64,000 nt of DNA from positions 4,464,001 through 4,528,000 of the forward strand of contig NZ_CP058554.1 of the NCBI RefSeq assembly GCF_014109725.1. The letters run 5' to 3'. Positions 46,996 to 54,706 of this stretch are shown here, in pieces. The translations under genes were made by a program, and so were the position numbers. The DNA comes from Comamonas piscis. GTDB taxonomy: Bacteria > Pseudomonadota > Gammaproteobacteria > Burkholderiales > Burkholderiaceae_C. Under the pieces are notes generated by a model. It ran no database searches. It was not told the DNA's origin and was given only the letters and a program-made list of their open reading frames with translations. Within the stretch, counting starts at the first letter, position 1, and every line of letters begins with the position of its first letter.

Positions 46996-48141
46996 TCAGA
47001 TCAGGTCTTGCGTGGCTTCGATGAAGGTTTGCGCGGCTTGCGCGTTGATGGCATTTCCGTAGGCGCGCAGGCGTCCCACTCGGGCGGCAGCCCCATGAGC
47101 CAGCGGGAATGTGCCGGGTTCAACTGGCCGCCACTTTCCATCCCGGCACAGGAGCCAATCAGCAGCTCGCCAGAGGCCGTTAACCGGGCCGGGCCCTGCG
47201 CTTCCTTGCATTGCTGGGCCAGGGAGCTGCCCGTCATTCCCTCGGTGATCCCCGTTCCCGATCTGGTCGAGTCCGAGGCGCTCGGGGTTGTCCACCCCGC
47301 CAGCATTGCGAAGTCGTTCAGATTCGAGCCGTGGCGCGTCTCGCCCATCGCTCGCTTGGCTTGGCCGCCCCCCGTGCTGTCGCTGGTCTGCGGTGTCGGC
47401 CAGCCCGCCAGATTGGCCGCATGGTTCAACGTGATGTTTTTGGTCGTTGCCTCGATCGAGGGACAACGCAGCCCGTCCGTGCTTGTGGCTGTTGGCCAAC
47501 CGGACAGCAGCACCTGATGACAAAGCTGCACCTGCCCCGGTCCCAGGCGGTTGCCCAATTTCGAGTCCACGGTGTTGGGGGTACGCCAGCCCGCCAGCAG
47601 CACCACCGGCACCCAGACGCCGCCCAGCTCCACGCACTGCAAGCCAGTAGGTTCGGTCGCGGATGTGCGGGGCACCGACGCCCGCAGACGGGAACGCAAC
47701 CGCCCCGAAGGCATACGCCAGGGCTTCCATGTCAGTGTGTACAAGGTCGAGCCAAGGGTCTGCGTCCTTGCTTGCAACCTGCTCTCCAAGGATTGCTGCA
47801 GGGCGGCGCTCGCTGATGAGGTGGTGGAAGGCTGGCCACAAGTGCCGCTCGTCATCAAACGCAGAGCCTTGGCCTGCCTGGCTGAAAGGTTGGCACGGAC
47901 AGGAACCAGTCCAAACAGATCGGTCATCTGGCCAGCCTGCGGCGCGCAAGGCATAGGACCAAACACCAACGCCTGCGAAGAAGTGGCATTGGGTGTAAGG
48001 CCTGAGGTCATCGGGGTGAACATCTTCAATACTCCTTTCGTCTACATCACCTGGGGCGATGTGGCCCGCAGCAATGAGGTTGCGCAGCGTCTGCGCGGCA
48101 AACTTGTCGATTTCGTTGTAGTAGGCGGGCTTGATCGGCAT
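46996..48141 (-). CDS. dcm: DNA (cytosine-5) methyltransferase, phage Dcm
   Basis: A 381-residue C5 methyltransferase. Motif [20 protein letters not shown] (52-70), motif [14 protein letters not shown] (79-90) with catalytic Cys83, motif [14 protein letters not shown] (119-130; ENV reads EQV), motif VIII RDRTYW (161-166), and motif [19 protein letters not shown] near the C-terminus. Residues about 180-320 form a variable low-complexity target-recognition region with repeated GLAD/LANS/VDN segments. It probably protects phage DNA from host restriction; target sequence unknown. Nearly the whole 3' two-thirds also encodes another long frame (47001-47927). Confidence 0.9.
   Translation of the reverse strand: MPIKPAYYNEIDKFAAQTLRNLIAAGHIAPGDVDERSIEDVHPDDLRPYTQCHFFAGVGVWSYALRAAGWPDDRSVWTGSCPCQPFSQAGQGSAFDDERHLWPAFHHLISERRPAAILGEQVASKDADPWLDLVHTDMEALAYAFGAVAFPSAGVGAPHIRDRTYWLAVRGAGRRLGAGGAAGGLAYPQHRGLEIGQPPGTGAGAALSSGAAVRLANSHKHGRAALSLDRGNDQKHHVEPCGQSGGLADTADQRQHGGRPSQASDGRDAPRLESERLRNAGGVDNPERLGLDQIGNGDHRGNDGQLPGPAMQGSAGPGPVNGLWRAADWLLCRDGKWRPVEPGTFPLAHGAAARVGRLRAYGNAINAQAAQTFIEATQDLI
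47001..47927 (-). CDS. Out-of-frame ORF nested in dcm (candidate overlapping gene)
   Basis: A 308-codon frame (342 codons if started at 48029) on the same strand as dcm but in another frame. From [20 protein letters not shown] it runs through [17 protein letters not shown] (about 75-91), repeated LAGW-x-TP units (see repeat entry), and ends [21 protein letters not shown] recall stand-alone phage proteins with the same TLTWK-x-xPSGR, GWPTP and LMG-x-P-x-x-W elements, so this frame looks selected rather than accidental. Function unknown; possibly a methylation or anti-restriction accessory. No ribosome site stands out. Confidence 0.6.
   Translation of the reverse strand: MTDLFGLVPVRANLSARQAKALRLMTSGTCGQPSTTSSASAALQQSLESRLQARTQTLGSTLYTLTWKPWRMPSGRLRSRLRASVPRTSATEPTGLQCVELGGVWVPVVLLAGWRTPNTVDSKLGNRLGPGQVQLCHQVLLSGWPTATSTDGLRCPSIEATTKNITLNHAANLAGWPTPQTSDSTGGGQAKRAMGETRHGSNLNDFAMLAGWTTPSASDSTRSGTGITEGMTGSSLAQQCKEAQGPARLTASGELLIGSCAGMESGGQLNPAHSRWLMGLPPEWDACAPTEMPSTRKPRKPSSKPRKT
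47268..47597 (-). repeat. Four diverged 36-base repeats in the dual-coding part of dcm
   Basis: Units at 47562-47597, 47472-47507, 47376-47411 and 47268-47303 share a core CTGGCGGGCTGG-CC-ACACC (on the minus strand) followed by about 12 variable bases and GAC. Spacings of 90, 96 and 108 bases are all multiples of three, so both reading frames stay in phase. In the dcm frame they encode GLAY, RLANS, GLADT and VDNP; in the nested frame LAGWRTP, LSGWPTA, LAGWPTP and LAGWTTP. Confidence 0.7.
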
Positions 48142-48145
48142 GGAC

Positions 48146-48361
48146 TCAGCCCACCAGCCGCAGTTGGTTCGGGTTCTCATCTGGAATTGGCTCCGCTTTG
48201 GGCTTGCGGCGGCGCTTGGCCTTGGCGGCATCGGCGGCCAGGCGCTCGCGCTCGGCGGCAAAGACTGCGGCCAGGTGGCTGGCGTCGTGGCCGGTGCCCA
48301 CATAGGCGCCAGGCTTGCGCTGGTAGGTGTGGGTGCGGGGCTCGGTGCGTTTTGCGTTCAT
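48146..48361 (-). CDS. Small basic phage protein
   Basis: A 71-residue protein: MNAKRTEPRTHTYQRKPGAY start, helix SHLAAVFAAERERLAADAAK, then a strongly basic AKRRRKPKAEPIP tail. ATG at 48361 has GGAG nine bases upstream. Likely nucleic-acid binding. It lies between dcm and the 91-residue ORF. Confidence 0.7.
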   Translation of the reverse strand: MNAKRTEPRTHTYQRKPGAYVGTGHDASHLAAVFAAERERLAADAAKAKRRRKPKAEPIPDENPNQLRLVG

Positions 48362-48366
48362 GGCAC

Positions 48367-48642
48367 TTACTCCTTTGGTTGCTGGGTGGTGGTGGAAAAA
48401 TCGGCGCGCATTAAGCGCGGGTGGGTCAGGCCAGCGATCAGCCCAAGAAGGAAGCGATCGCCCATATCTGCAAATTCCAGGATCTCGCGCTTCATTGCCT
48501 GGCGGGCCTCGGGGCCGTCCTGCATGTCGTCGCACACGCGGCGGCCTGCATCCAGTGCCTGCTGCAGCAGCGGGCTGATTTCGCGTACGCGGCGGCCCGG
48601 CTGGGGGGCGGTGGCGTTGATCTGGGCGGGGGTTTTGGTCAT
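48367..48642 (-). CDS. Phage hypothetical protein
   Basis: A 91-residue helical protein (MTKTPAQINATAPQPGRRVR; ALDAGRRVCDDMQDGPEARQ; FLLGLIAGLTHP). ATG at 48642 overlaps the stop of the replication gene (ATGA), so it is translationally coupled; an ATG two codons upstream is also possible. No family recognised. Confidence 0.72.
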   Translation of the reverse strand: MTKTPAQINATAPQPGRRVREISPLLQQALDAGRRVCDDMQDGPEARQAMKREILEFADMGDRFLLGLIAGLTHPRLMRADFSTTTQQPKE

Positions 48643-50699
48643 AGCCATGCGCCTTCCTCAAACTCGACGGCCTCGATTGCGGCCTGTAAGCTGCCCAACT
48701 CCTGCAATCTGGTGGTCAGCAACTCGGTGTTTTGGGTCGCATCTAGGCGGGCCGTACAGTTATTGAAACGAGTCCAAGCGGCAGGCAGAGCCTGCCGGGA
48801 CGCGGTTGCACCTACGCCCTGCGCTTGGCCTTCTTCATGCTCAAAATTCGGGCCGTCCACTGCAGCACCTGCAGCAGATTCGGCGGTTTGAATAAAGGGC
48901 TTCCATGCAATGCGGCGGCTCACTAGGTAGCGCCCGCACATGCGCCCGCGCTGTGGCGTCAAGCCAATCAGTCGCCCGCATTTCAGTTCTTCCCCGTATT
49001 TGTTGGCGGCGCCCTCTTCCACATGGCGGCGAACGGGGGCCAGGTGCCAGTCGGTGCGCTTGCGTGCATGGCCGCCCATGGCCTCCATAAACTCGCACCA
49101 GTTGGCCTTGATCTCGCCATTGCGATGGCAGGCGCGAAACGCCTGCACGGTTTGGCTGTCGCCCTCACGGTCAAACAGCTCCAGCTGGTCATGCGTCACC
49201 CGGCGCAGCTCACGCCACACCGTCACCGATGGCATGCCGATGGTTTGGAATTGGCGAATGCCCCAAGTAGCGGCCCAGGCATCCACACGCAAATGGCCGT
49301 TGACGATTTCCGGCTTGGCCTTCTTTGCTGGTGTGGCGCCGTCGATAGCCGTGGCTTGCCCTGCCTCGCCCTCAAGCGCGGGGGCCGTCATCCGCATTTC
49401 GATCAGCTCACCGTCCACCAAGTCGTAATGCTCAGCCAGGGCATGGTGGCCCACGGACTTGGATATGTACTTGGCCACGTAACCAGCAGCACCACCCGAC
49501 ACCATCCGTTTGATGTTGACGCGGTTCTGCTTGGCGCCGGGTTCATCGCCGCCATCACTGAGCCAGTAGTGCCGAATGGTTTCTTCCAGCTGCTCGGCTT
49601 GGGCTTCCGTCTCCACCCAAAACAAGGCGTGCCAGTGTGGGGTGCCGTCGTGGTGGGGTTCGGCCACGCGTAGGCCGTAGGGGCGCACATTCTGGCGGTT
49701 CAGGCTGGCCCGGGTTTTGGTCCATTTGTCACGCAACCACAGCTGCGCATCGCGCGGTGTCGCGCCCCTGTAGTTCTTATTGCGCACCGGCTTGCCCCCG
49801 CCCACCGTGATGGGATGAAAGCGGCTTGGCGCTGTCAGGGTGACAAACAAGCCCACATGCGCCCGTTGATCTGCATATTCTTCGGCGCCCCGGATACGGG
49901 TCATCAGCTCGCCACCACGCACCAGCGGATTGCTGGTGCCCAGGGCTGCCAGTTCGCCCAGGTTGTAGACCTGGCCCGCTTCGTTAGTGAACAAGGTTTG
50001 CTGCAGGGTGGCGGCGTTGCGTGCCACCTGCTGGCGGCGGCGTGTCATGCCTGCATTGCTGACGTATTTGCCTTCCCGCAAATGCACCTGGCCCATGCTG
50101 ATAAAGCCAGCCTCCACCACGCGGGCAACGTGACTGCGCAGGCGGCGGCGCCACCACTTGGGGTCTTTGGCCCGCTTAATGGCTGGCTCACCTTTGATGG
50201 GCTGTTCTTCGGTGATACCGATCACGCGCGCGATCTTGCGCACCATGTCCACGCGGGCATGCAGCGGCACACCGGCTACAGCGGCCCAGGCGTCCAGCTC
50301 TTCCACATCAAAAACCAGCTTATTGGCCCAGTCGCGGATCTCTTCGTCGCTCAGGTTGAACCGCAGCGCGGCGCCAAACTTGTCTTCGAAGTCGGCCATG
50401 GCTTGCATGCGATCCCAGGCGCGGAAGCTCTCGGGTGCTTGCTCCAGTTCCCACTTGTCATAAGCCACCGTGCCGCGCTTGATGTAGCGCGCCGATTTAT
50501 CGCCCTGGCGCTTGGGGTCGTTCTGCGGGGTCAGCTCCACATAGGCATAGCGCGTGCGCAAGGCCTCCTGCCACTCCACGGGCGCAGATTCCACGATCCG
50601 TTCCAAATGGGCGTCAGCCAGTGCGTGGGTTGGGCGGTTTTGCAACCACTCATGCACGCTATTGCGCTTGGGCTCTTGGCGGGGGATGGGGCTGACCAT
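48639..50699 (-). CDS. Phage replication endonuclease, P2 gpA-type (HUH)
   Basis: A 686-residue rolling-circle initiator. Motif 1 GLFVTLTAPSRFHP (283-296), HUH motif HDGTPHWHALFWVE (350-363; His355, His357) and the two-tyrosine motif GYVAKYISKSV (406-416; Tyr407, Tyr411), as in P2 gpA. It nicks the phage origin, usually located within its own gene, and stays covalently attached. It is the central gene of the early operon and coupled to the genes on both sides. Confidence 0.92.
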   Translation of the reverse strand: MVSPIPRQEPKRNSVHEWLQNRPTHALADAHLERIVESAPVEWQEALRTRYAYVELTPQNDPKRQGDKSARYIKRGTVAYDKWELEQAPESFRAWDRMQAMADFEDKFGAALRFNLSDEEIRDWANKLVFDVEELDAWAAVAGVPLHARVDMVRKIARVIGITEEQPIKGEPAIKRAKDPKWWRRRLRSHVARVVEAGFISMGQVHLREGKYVSNAGMTRRRQQVARNAATLQQTLFTNEAGQVYNLGELAALGTSNPLVRGGELMTRIRGAEEYADQRAHVGLFVTLTAPSRFHPITVGGGKPVRNKNYRGATPRDAQLWLRDKWTKTRASLNRQNVRPYGLRVAEPHHDGTPHWHALFWVETEAQAEQLEETIRHYWLSDGGDEPGAKQNRVNIKRMVSGGAAGYVAKYISKSVGHHALAEHYDLVDGELIEMRMTAPALEGEAGQATAIDGATPAKKAKPEIVNGHLRVDAWAATWGIRQFQTIGMPSVTVWRELRRVTHDQLELFDREGDSQTVQAFRACHRNGEIKANWCEFMEAMGGHARKRTDWHLAPVRRHVEEGAANKYGEELKCGRLIGLTPQRGRMCGRYLVSRRIAWKPFIQTAESAAGAAVDGPNFEHEEGQAQGVGATASRQALPAAWTRFNNCTARLDATQNTELLTTRLQELGSLQAAIEAVEFEEGAWL

Positions 50700-50702
50700 G
50701 GT

Positions 50703-51176
50703 TTAGACCTTGGCGGCCAGGGCCGACAGCGGCAGCACATAGCGTTTGAACAAGCGCACCACACGTTTGATGGCTTCGCGCTCGGTATCCGGCATTTCTT
50801 GCCAGGCGCGGCTGGCCAGGCTGTGCAGCTCGGGCTTGCTCTTGGCCCGCACACCAGCTACGCGCAGCAGGCATTCGCGCATTTCAATGGGCAGACTGCG
50901 CCATTCGGCATCGGCTGCATCGCGGTACAGCCCGCCGCTGGCCTTTTTTGCAAACTCATCGCGCAGGCCATCGAGCATGGCCTTGGCTTCCTCGACAGTG
51001 ACCCCTTGATTCTTGAGCGGTGGCACTATGGGTGCAGGGCGCGAAGGCTTTCGCGTAGCAATCTCAAAGTCAGGCGCCAGGCATTGCAGCTGCGGCACAT
51101 CGCGCACAGGCAGCTTGCGCAGGCCATAGGGCAATGCGGCTGCCACTGCGTTGGCTTCAGCCTTGTCTTGCTTCAT
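50703..51176 (-). CDS. Phage hypothetical protein upstream of gpA
   Basis: A 157-residue protein: MKQDKAEANAVAAALPYGLR start, a middle helical hairpin (VTVEEAKAMLDGLRDEFAKK) and a C-terminal basic helix (REAIKRVVRLFKRYVLPLSA). No family recognised. ATG at 51176 overlaps the upstream stop. Confidence 0.75.
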   Translation of the reverse strand: MKQDKAEANAVAAALPYGLRKLPVRDVPQLQCLAPDFEIATRKPSRPAPIVPPLKNQGVTVEEAKAMLDGLRDEFAKKASGGLYRDAADAEWRSLPIEMRECLLRVAGVRAKSKPELHSLASRAWQEMPDTEREAIKRVVRLFKRYVLPLSALAAKV

Positions 51177-51337
51177 GCTCGGGCCAGCCCTTTAACTGCA
51201 AAGCCGCCTACCTGCACGCCAACTTGCTCGGCGATATCGCAGGCCGCATCCCAAGCCGATTGCATGCAGCTGGCCAGAATGTGGTGGGTGTGCCCCGTGC
51301 CGCTGGCAGCGCGGTAGTGCATCGCGTACATGCTCAT
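51173..51337 (-). CDS. Small phage hypothetical protein
   Basis: A 54-residue protein, MSMYAMHYRAASGTGHTHHI start, single predicted helix (CMQSAWDAACDIAEQVG). ATG at 51337 shares ATGA with the upstream stop. The longer frame to 51418 only shadows the neighbour. Function unknown. Confidence 0.6.
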   Translation of the reverse strand: MSMYAMHYRAASGTGHTHHILASCMQSAWDAACDIAEQVGVQVGGFAVKGLARA

Positions 51338-51729
51338 GCTGCACCGCCCATCTGCAGCTCCCCGATGCGCTCCACTGGCTGCAGCCACTCCTTTTTGCAG
51401 CGGCCCTTCATCTTCCACAGGTGTGCCAGGTGCTCAAATCGGGCACCGAAGTCGTTGCGGCCATACAGCAGATCAAGCAACGCATGCACTTCCATTACCG
51501 GGCGGCGATCCATATCCAGCAGCGCCATAGCCATACCGAAGTGACGCTGATCAAGCAGGCGCAGATCGGTCAGGTCAAATGGGAAGCGGGGGCCGTTGTA
51601 CAGGCCCAGCAAAATGCCTGCAGCCACGCGCGCACCGCTGTGGCAATGGCCGCTGGCCAGGTTGAAGAAATGCACCAATGCGGCATGCTGTTCCTCTTGC
51701 GTGTATTCGATTTGCGTTACTTCGGTCAT
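51334..51729 (-). CDS. DUF7673-like phage protein
   Basis: A 131-residue helical protein. AALVHFFNLASGHCHSGARV (16-35) and FPFDLTDLRLLDQRHFGMAM (49-68) resemble a family of phage/plasmid proteins I recall as DUF7673. Function unknown. ATG at 51729 has GGAGGT upstream. It lies downstream of the Ogr-like gene in the early operon. Confidence 0.65.
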   Translation of the reverse strand: MTEVTQIEYTQEEQHAALVHFFNLASGHCHSGARVAAGILLGLYNGPRFPFDLTDLRLLDQRHFGMAMALLDMDRRPVMEVHALLDLLYGRNDFGARFEHLAHLWKMKGRCKKEWLQPVERIGELQMGGAA

Positions 51730-51833
51730 CGTCTTACCTCCGGTTTTTGGGCAAAAAAATCCCCTGCCAGGCCCGCAGGCCTTGCAAAAATTGACTGGTT
51801 TGGGTGTTGGGGTGGCCGCTATTGAGCGGCTCG

Positions 51834-51852
51834 GGCGCTAGCTGCTAGCGCC
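51834..51852. repeat. Perfect 19-base palindrome at the ogr stop codon
   Basis: GGCGCTAGC (51834-51842) and GCTAGCGCC (51844-51852) surround a single T. A weaker inverted repeat, GCCGCT/AGCGGC, lies just beyond it (51815-51830). No T-run follows leftward, so it may be a weak terminator, processing site or binding site. Confidence 0.55.
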
Positions 51853-52275
51853 TGCCGGCTTGTCGCCTGCAAACAGGTCGCCCGTGATGGGCTGAGTGAA
51901 CTGGGCGGCGTGGGCCGCCTCACCCGCATGGTCGAGTACCACGCGCATCAGGTCGCGGCGCACATGGGTGGACAGCGGCAGATTGACGGTGGGGTCAGGC
52001 GTGGCGCTGGGGCTCAGCGTGCGCACAATCTCGGTGGTGGCCACAAAGGTGTGGCCGCATTCCACGTTGGTGCATTGATAGATGGTTTCGCGCATCGTGG
52101 CGCTGACCGGCTTGCTGGTGCGAATCTCGCAGGTTGCCTTGCAGTGGGGGCACTCCATGCGGGTGCCTTCCATGCGCAGGCGTCGGCCCGTGTGGTTGCC
52201 GCGCGGCTTACGCAACTCGGCCTGTTTCAACACCGCCTTGTGCAGCGCCTTTTGTTTTGCTGTGATGTGCATCAT
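51838..52275 (-). CDS. ogr: Ogr/Delta-type zinc-finger late gene activator
   Basis: A 145-residue protein. CPHCKATCEIRTSKPVSATM (42-61), then YQCTNVECGHTFVATTEIVR (66-85) give Cys42, Cys45, Cys68 and Cys73, the zinc finger of P2 Ogr and P4 Delta, with the usual Arg/Thr-rich middle. It extends about 60 residues beyond the finger. Ogr binds late promoters and contacts the RNA polymerase alpha subunit. In P2 it lies beside gene D; here it sits inside the early operon. Confidence 0.85.
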   Translation of the reverse strand: MMHITAKQKALHKAVLKQAELRKPRGNHTGRRLRMEGTRMECPHCKATCEIRTSKPVSATMRETIYQCTNVECGHTFVATTEIVRTLSPSATPDPTVNLPLSTHVRRDLMRVVLDHAGEAAHAAQFTQPITGDLFAGDKPAGASS

Positions 52276-52327
52276 GGTGTGCCTCTGTGCCGTCGATATA
52301 GCCACTTTTGAGCCGCTCAAGAGCCGC

Positions 52328-52798
52328 TCACTGCTTGGCAAAGAACTGCACCTGGCCACGCTGCTGCTTGTACAGCTGCAGGCCCAGCAGGTAGACAAAG
52401 CGCAGGAACGGCGCTGCATGCTCCAGGCCCAGGCTGTTGGCCATATCCATGGCCTTCTGCTGCTCGGATGGGAACAGACGCAGGCCCGCCAGCACGTTGG
52501 GGTACTTGGCCCCCTCGCCCTCCGGCTTGGCATCCACGCCACTGCCGAAGTAATACTGCAACTGATCCTGTTGGTCTTGCAGCTGCTGCCAGCCCATCAA
52601 AAACACGGTGCGCAGGAAGAATCCGCGCCTCCAGCATTTGGCACCAGCCAGGGCGTCGGCCTCCTGCATTTCTTTGTCGAACAGCCGCATGCTGGCCATC
52701 TTTTTGTCTGGCTGCTCTGCCTTGGCCACCAGGGCGCCCGGATTGCTGCCGCGCGCCAATTTGGTCAGGCGCTCACGTTGGTTTATTGCTGTTGTCAT
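52328..52798 (-). CDS. Phage hypothetical protein
   Basis: A 156-residue helical protein, MTTAINQRERLTKLARGSNP start. The middle has FFLRTVFLMGWQQLQDQQDQ and the end is Gln-rich (YLLGLQLYKQQRGQVQF). No family recognised. It overlaps the next upstream gene by 26 bases. Part of the early operon. Confidence 0.75.
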   Translation of the reverse strand: MTTAINQRERLTKLARGSNPGALVAKAEQPDKKMASMRLFDKEMQEADALAGAKCWRRGFFLRTVFLMGWQQLQDQQDQLQYYFGSGVDAKPEGEGAKYPNVLAGLRLFPSEQQKAMDMANSLGLEHAAPFLRFVYLLGLQLYKQQRGQVQFFAKQ

Positions 52799-53009
52799 CT
52801 GCGCTCCCGGCTAGTGCCGTTGTGTTGTTGGTTGCCAGCTGCGGCCCGGGCCGCTTGCCTGTCATGGCTGCCACCATGCTGTCTAACTGCCTGCGGTTGA
52901 GCTGCTCTATAGCCGCTTCAATGCTTGGCAGCTGCATCGCCTGGCGGTACAGCTCCAGCTTTGCCAGCTGGTCTTTGCTGTAGCCGATCTGCTCGATGGA
53001 AAGCTGCAT
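52773..53009 (-). CDS. Phage hypothetical protein
   Basis: A 78-residue protein, MQLSIEQIGYSKDQLAKLEL start, with two amphipathic helices (LPSIEAAIEQLNRRQLDSMV) and a polar tail. Overlaps the gene downstream. Function unknown. Confidence 0.68.
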   Translation of the reverse strand: MQLSIEQIGYSKDQLAKLELYRQAMQLPSIEAAIEQLNRRQLDSMVAAMTGKRPGPQLATNNTTALAGSADDNSNKPT

Positions 53010-53045
53010 GGGTCATTGCCGCTTGTGTTGTGCGGGTGCCGCCAA

Positions 53046-53261
53046 TTAGCAGGCGGCGCCGGCGCTGTGTTGGTGCGGAACGTCGCCCAGGCCCAATGCC
53101 TTCAGCTCGTTATCCACCCGGCGCATCGTCATGTCGTAGACCAGCGTTGCCGGTTCGGTTTTGAGGCGCGAGGCCATCACCTCCAACATGGCCCAGTCCT
53201 CTGGGCGGAATCGCACGGTCTTCTTGGCCGTGCGTGCGTGATCCGGGTTCTTGTATGCCAT
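53046..53261 (-). CDS. Possible ribbon-helix-helix regulator, first gene of the early operon
   Basis: A 71-residue protein. KKTVRFRPEDWAMLEVMASR (13-32) looks like the beta strand plus first helix of a ribbon-helix-helix domain, followed by LVYDMTMRRVDNELKALGLG. ATG at 53261; the frame to 53300 adds unrelated residues. It is the first gene transcribed leftward from the repressor intergenic region, the position of a Cox/Cro-type antagonist. Confidence 0.65.
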   Translation of the reverse strand: MAYKNPDHARTAKKTVRFRPEDWAMLEVMASRLKTEPATLVYDMTMRRVDNELKALGLGDVPHQHSAGAAC

Positions 53262-53312
53262 TTGCCAAGCCTCCCCGCCTACGGCGGTGTCGTGTACCAT
53301 CCCCAGAAGGGA

Positions 53313-53329
53313 CGTAATTTGGTGTTACG
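53313..53329. promoter_or_regulatory. Candidate repressor operator CGTAA-N7-TTACG
   Basis: A five-base perfect inverted repeat around seven bases lies in the switch region between the RHH-like gene and the repressor. It overlaps the start point expected for the leftward promoter at 53335-53363. Confidence 0.5.
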
Positions 53330-53332
53330 GCT

Positions 53333-53363
53333 GGATATTACTACGGTTTTTCAGAGAAGCCAA
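53333..53363 (-). promoter_or_regulatory. Predicted leftward early promoter
   Basis: On the minus strand, TTGGCT (53363-53358), a 17-base spacer and TAATAT (53340-53335). The start would fall near 53328, inside the palindrome at 53313-53329. Confidence 0.45.
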
Positions 53364-53366
53364 TAG

Positions 53367-54125
53367 ATGACTACGAAAAGAGATAGTAAAAGTCTCGATT
53401 TAGATAGCTTAACTCTCGAAACGGGGAGGCGCCTCAAAGAGGAAAGGCTACGCCTTGGCTTGAAAGCAACGGATTTCGAGAATCATGGGGGCTGGCCCGC
53501 AAGCACTGTCTACGGCTGGGAGTCGGGCAAGTCCTCTCCAAAATCAGAGTTCTATGCGACCACTGCCTCGCTCGGCTTCGATATTCCGTACATCATCACC
53601 GGTAAGAGGTCGCAAAACCTCTCCGCACCGGTGATGGATGTGCTTGCACCGCGCCGCGCAGGGCTCACAGGGCCTGCCCCGAAGCCAGCCCATTCCGAGG
53701 ACACGCTCTATATCCCACTGCTTAGTGCAACCGGCAGCATGGGGCCAGGCACCGAAGCACTGGCCGCCGATGTCGTCATGGGTGATGTCCCTATTTCCCT
53801 TATCTGGGTGCAGATGAACCTGCCGCGCAGCCGGCCCGAGGCGTTGCGCCTGGTGCATGCGTATGGCGACAGCATGCGCGGCACTCTGGAAAGCGGTGAC
53901 TTTGCCCTAGTGGATACTGATATTCACTCGGTCGATATTGATGGGGTGTATGTGCTGGAAGCGCACCAGCGCCTGTTCATCAAACGCGTGCGGCAGCGCA
54001 TGGATGGAAGATATGAGATCAGCAGCGACAACCCAGCAATCAAGCAGACCGACATTCTGAACGGCGGTCACGAGGTGCGGATCTGCGGCATGGTTGTGTA
54101 CGGGTGGAACGGTCGCCGTTTTTAA
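53367..54125 (+). CDS. S24 (LexA-like) phage repressor, CI type
   Basis: A 252-residue repressor. An HTH (residues about 15-75; GGWPASTVYGWESGKSSPKS) is followed by a linker and a peptidase S24 domain with catalytic Ser169 in AYGDSMRGTLESGDFALVDT and Lys206 in RLFIKRVRQ. RecA-stimulated self-cleavage would induce the prophage. It is divergent from the early operon and separated from it by 105 bases with a palindromic operator. The membrane-protein gene follows in the same direction. Confidence 0.93.
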   Translation: MTTKRDSKSLDLDSLTLETGRRLKEERLRLGLKATDFENHGGWPASTVYGWESGKSSPKSEFYATTASLGFDIPYIITGKRSQNLSAPVMDVLAPRRAGLTGPAPKPAHSEDTLYIPLLSATGSMGPGTEALAADVVMGDVPISLIWVQMNLPRSRPEALRLVHAYGDSMRGTLESGDFALVDTDIHSVDIDGVYVLEAHQRLFIKRVRQRMDGRYEISSDNPAIKQTDILNGGHEVRICGMVVYGWNGRRF

Positions 54126-54151
54126 AATCAGAAAAGCTTAAAGGGGAATCC

Positions 54152-54691
54152 ATGGCAATCGTCTTTTGCAGGGAGTGCAAAAAGGAAGTATCAGACGCAG
54201 CAGCAACTTGCCCACACTGCGGCATCGCTGAACCAGGCAAAGGCGCAAAGCCTAAGCCTACCGCTAAAGACACCATCGTTGGTTTAGTGGTGGTGTGCGC
54301 GGTGGTCGGCGGCCTTGTGTTCGCATGCACCGATAGCAAAGAAGAAAAGGCTGCGGCTGCAGCAAAGGTTGAAGCTGATGCGGCTGCGTGCAAGAAGGAT
54401 TTACAGTGCATCGGAGACAAAGCCAGCATGGTGGCCGCGCGCCCGTGCGCAGCTGCGATTGAGCGCTTGGCCAGAGGTGAGGTTACCTGGACTGATGGGA
54501 CGCTAGGCACCAAGTTTCCTAACTTCCGGTGGCTGAATGACAGTAAAGCACAGGTCACCCTCATGGGCGACAAGGTGCAATTTGTGAATGGCTTTGGAGC
54601 CAAGATCAACATGAAATACTTTTGCCAAGTCGATATGTCTGGCAGCACCCCTATCGTGCTGAATGTGAACGCAGCAGAAGGTCGGTGGTAA
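54152..54691 (+). CDS. Zinc-ribbon membrane protein (probable moron)
   Basis: A 179-residue protein: a zinc ribbon with Cys6/Cys9/Cys20/Cys23 (FCRECK and TCPHCG), a transmembrane helix at 41-59 (TIVGLVVVCAVVGGLVFAC), an Ala/Lys-rich stalk, and a C-terminal beta-rich domain (TKFPNFRWLNDSKAQVTLMG; FCQVDMSGSTPIVLNVN). ATG at 54152 has AAGGGGA upstream. It lies 26 bases downstream of the repressor on the same strand and before a terminator, so it is probably expressed in the lysogen. Possible superinfection-exclusion or host-modifying role (inference). Confidence 0.8.
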   Translation: MAIVFCRECKKEVSDAAATCPHCGIAEPGKGAKPKPTAKDTIVGLVVVCAVVGGLVFACTDSKEEKAAAAAKVEADAAACKKDLQCIGDKASMVAARPCAAAIERLARGEVTWTDGTLGTKFPNFRWLNDSKAQVTLMGDKVQFVNGFGAKINMKYFCQVDMSGSTPIVLNVNAAEGRW

Positions 54692-54706
54692 AGAGCCGCA
54701 AAAACC

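Noticed and set aside
47001..47927. Nested dcm frame dismissed as a simple GC shadow
   Set aside because: I considered this and did not adopt it: same-strand, with recognisable repeated Trp-containing motifs not expected of random shadows. It is kept as a finding with moderate confidence.
48142..48303. N-terminal 54-codon extension of dcm
   Set aside because: Overlaps the small basic gene in another frame; [14 protein letters not shown] at 48141 is a normal start for this family.
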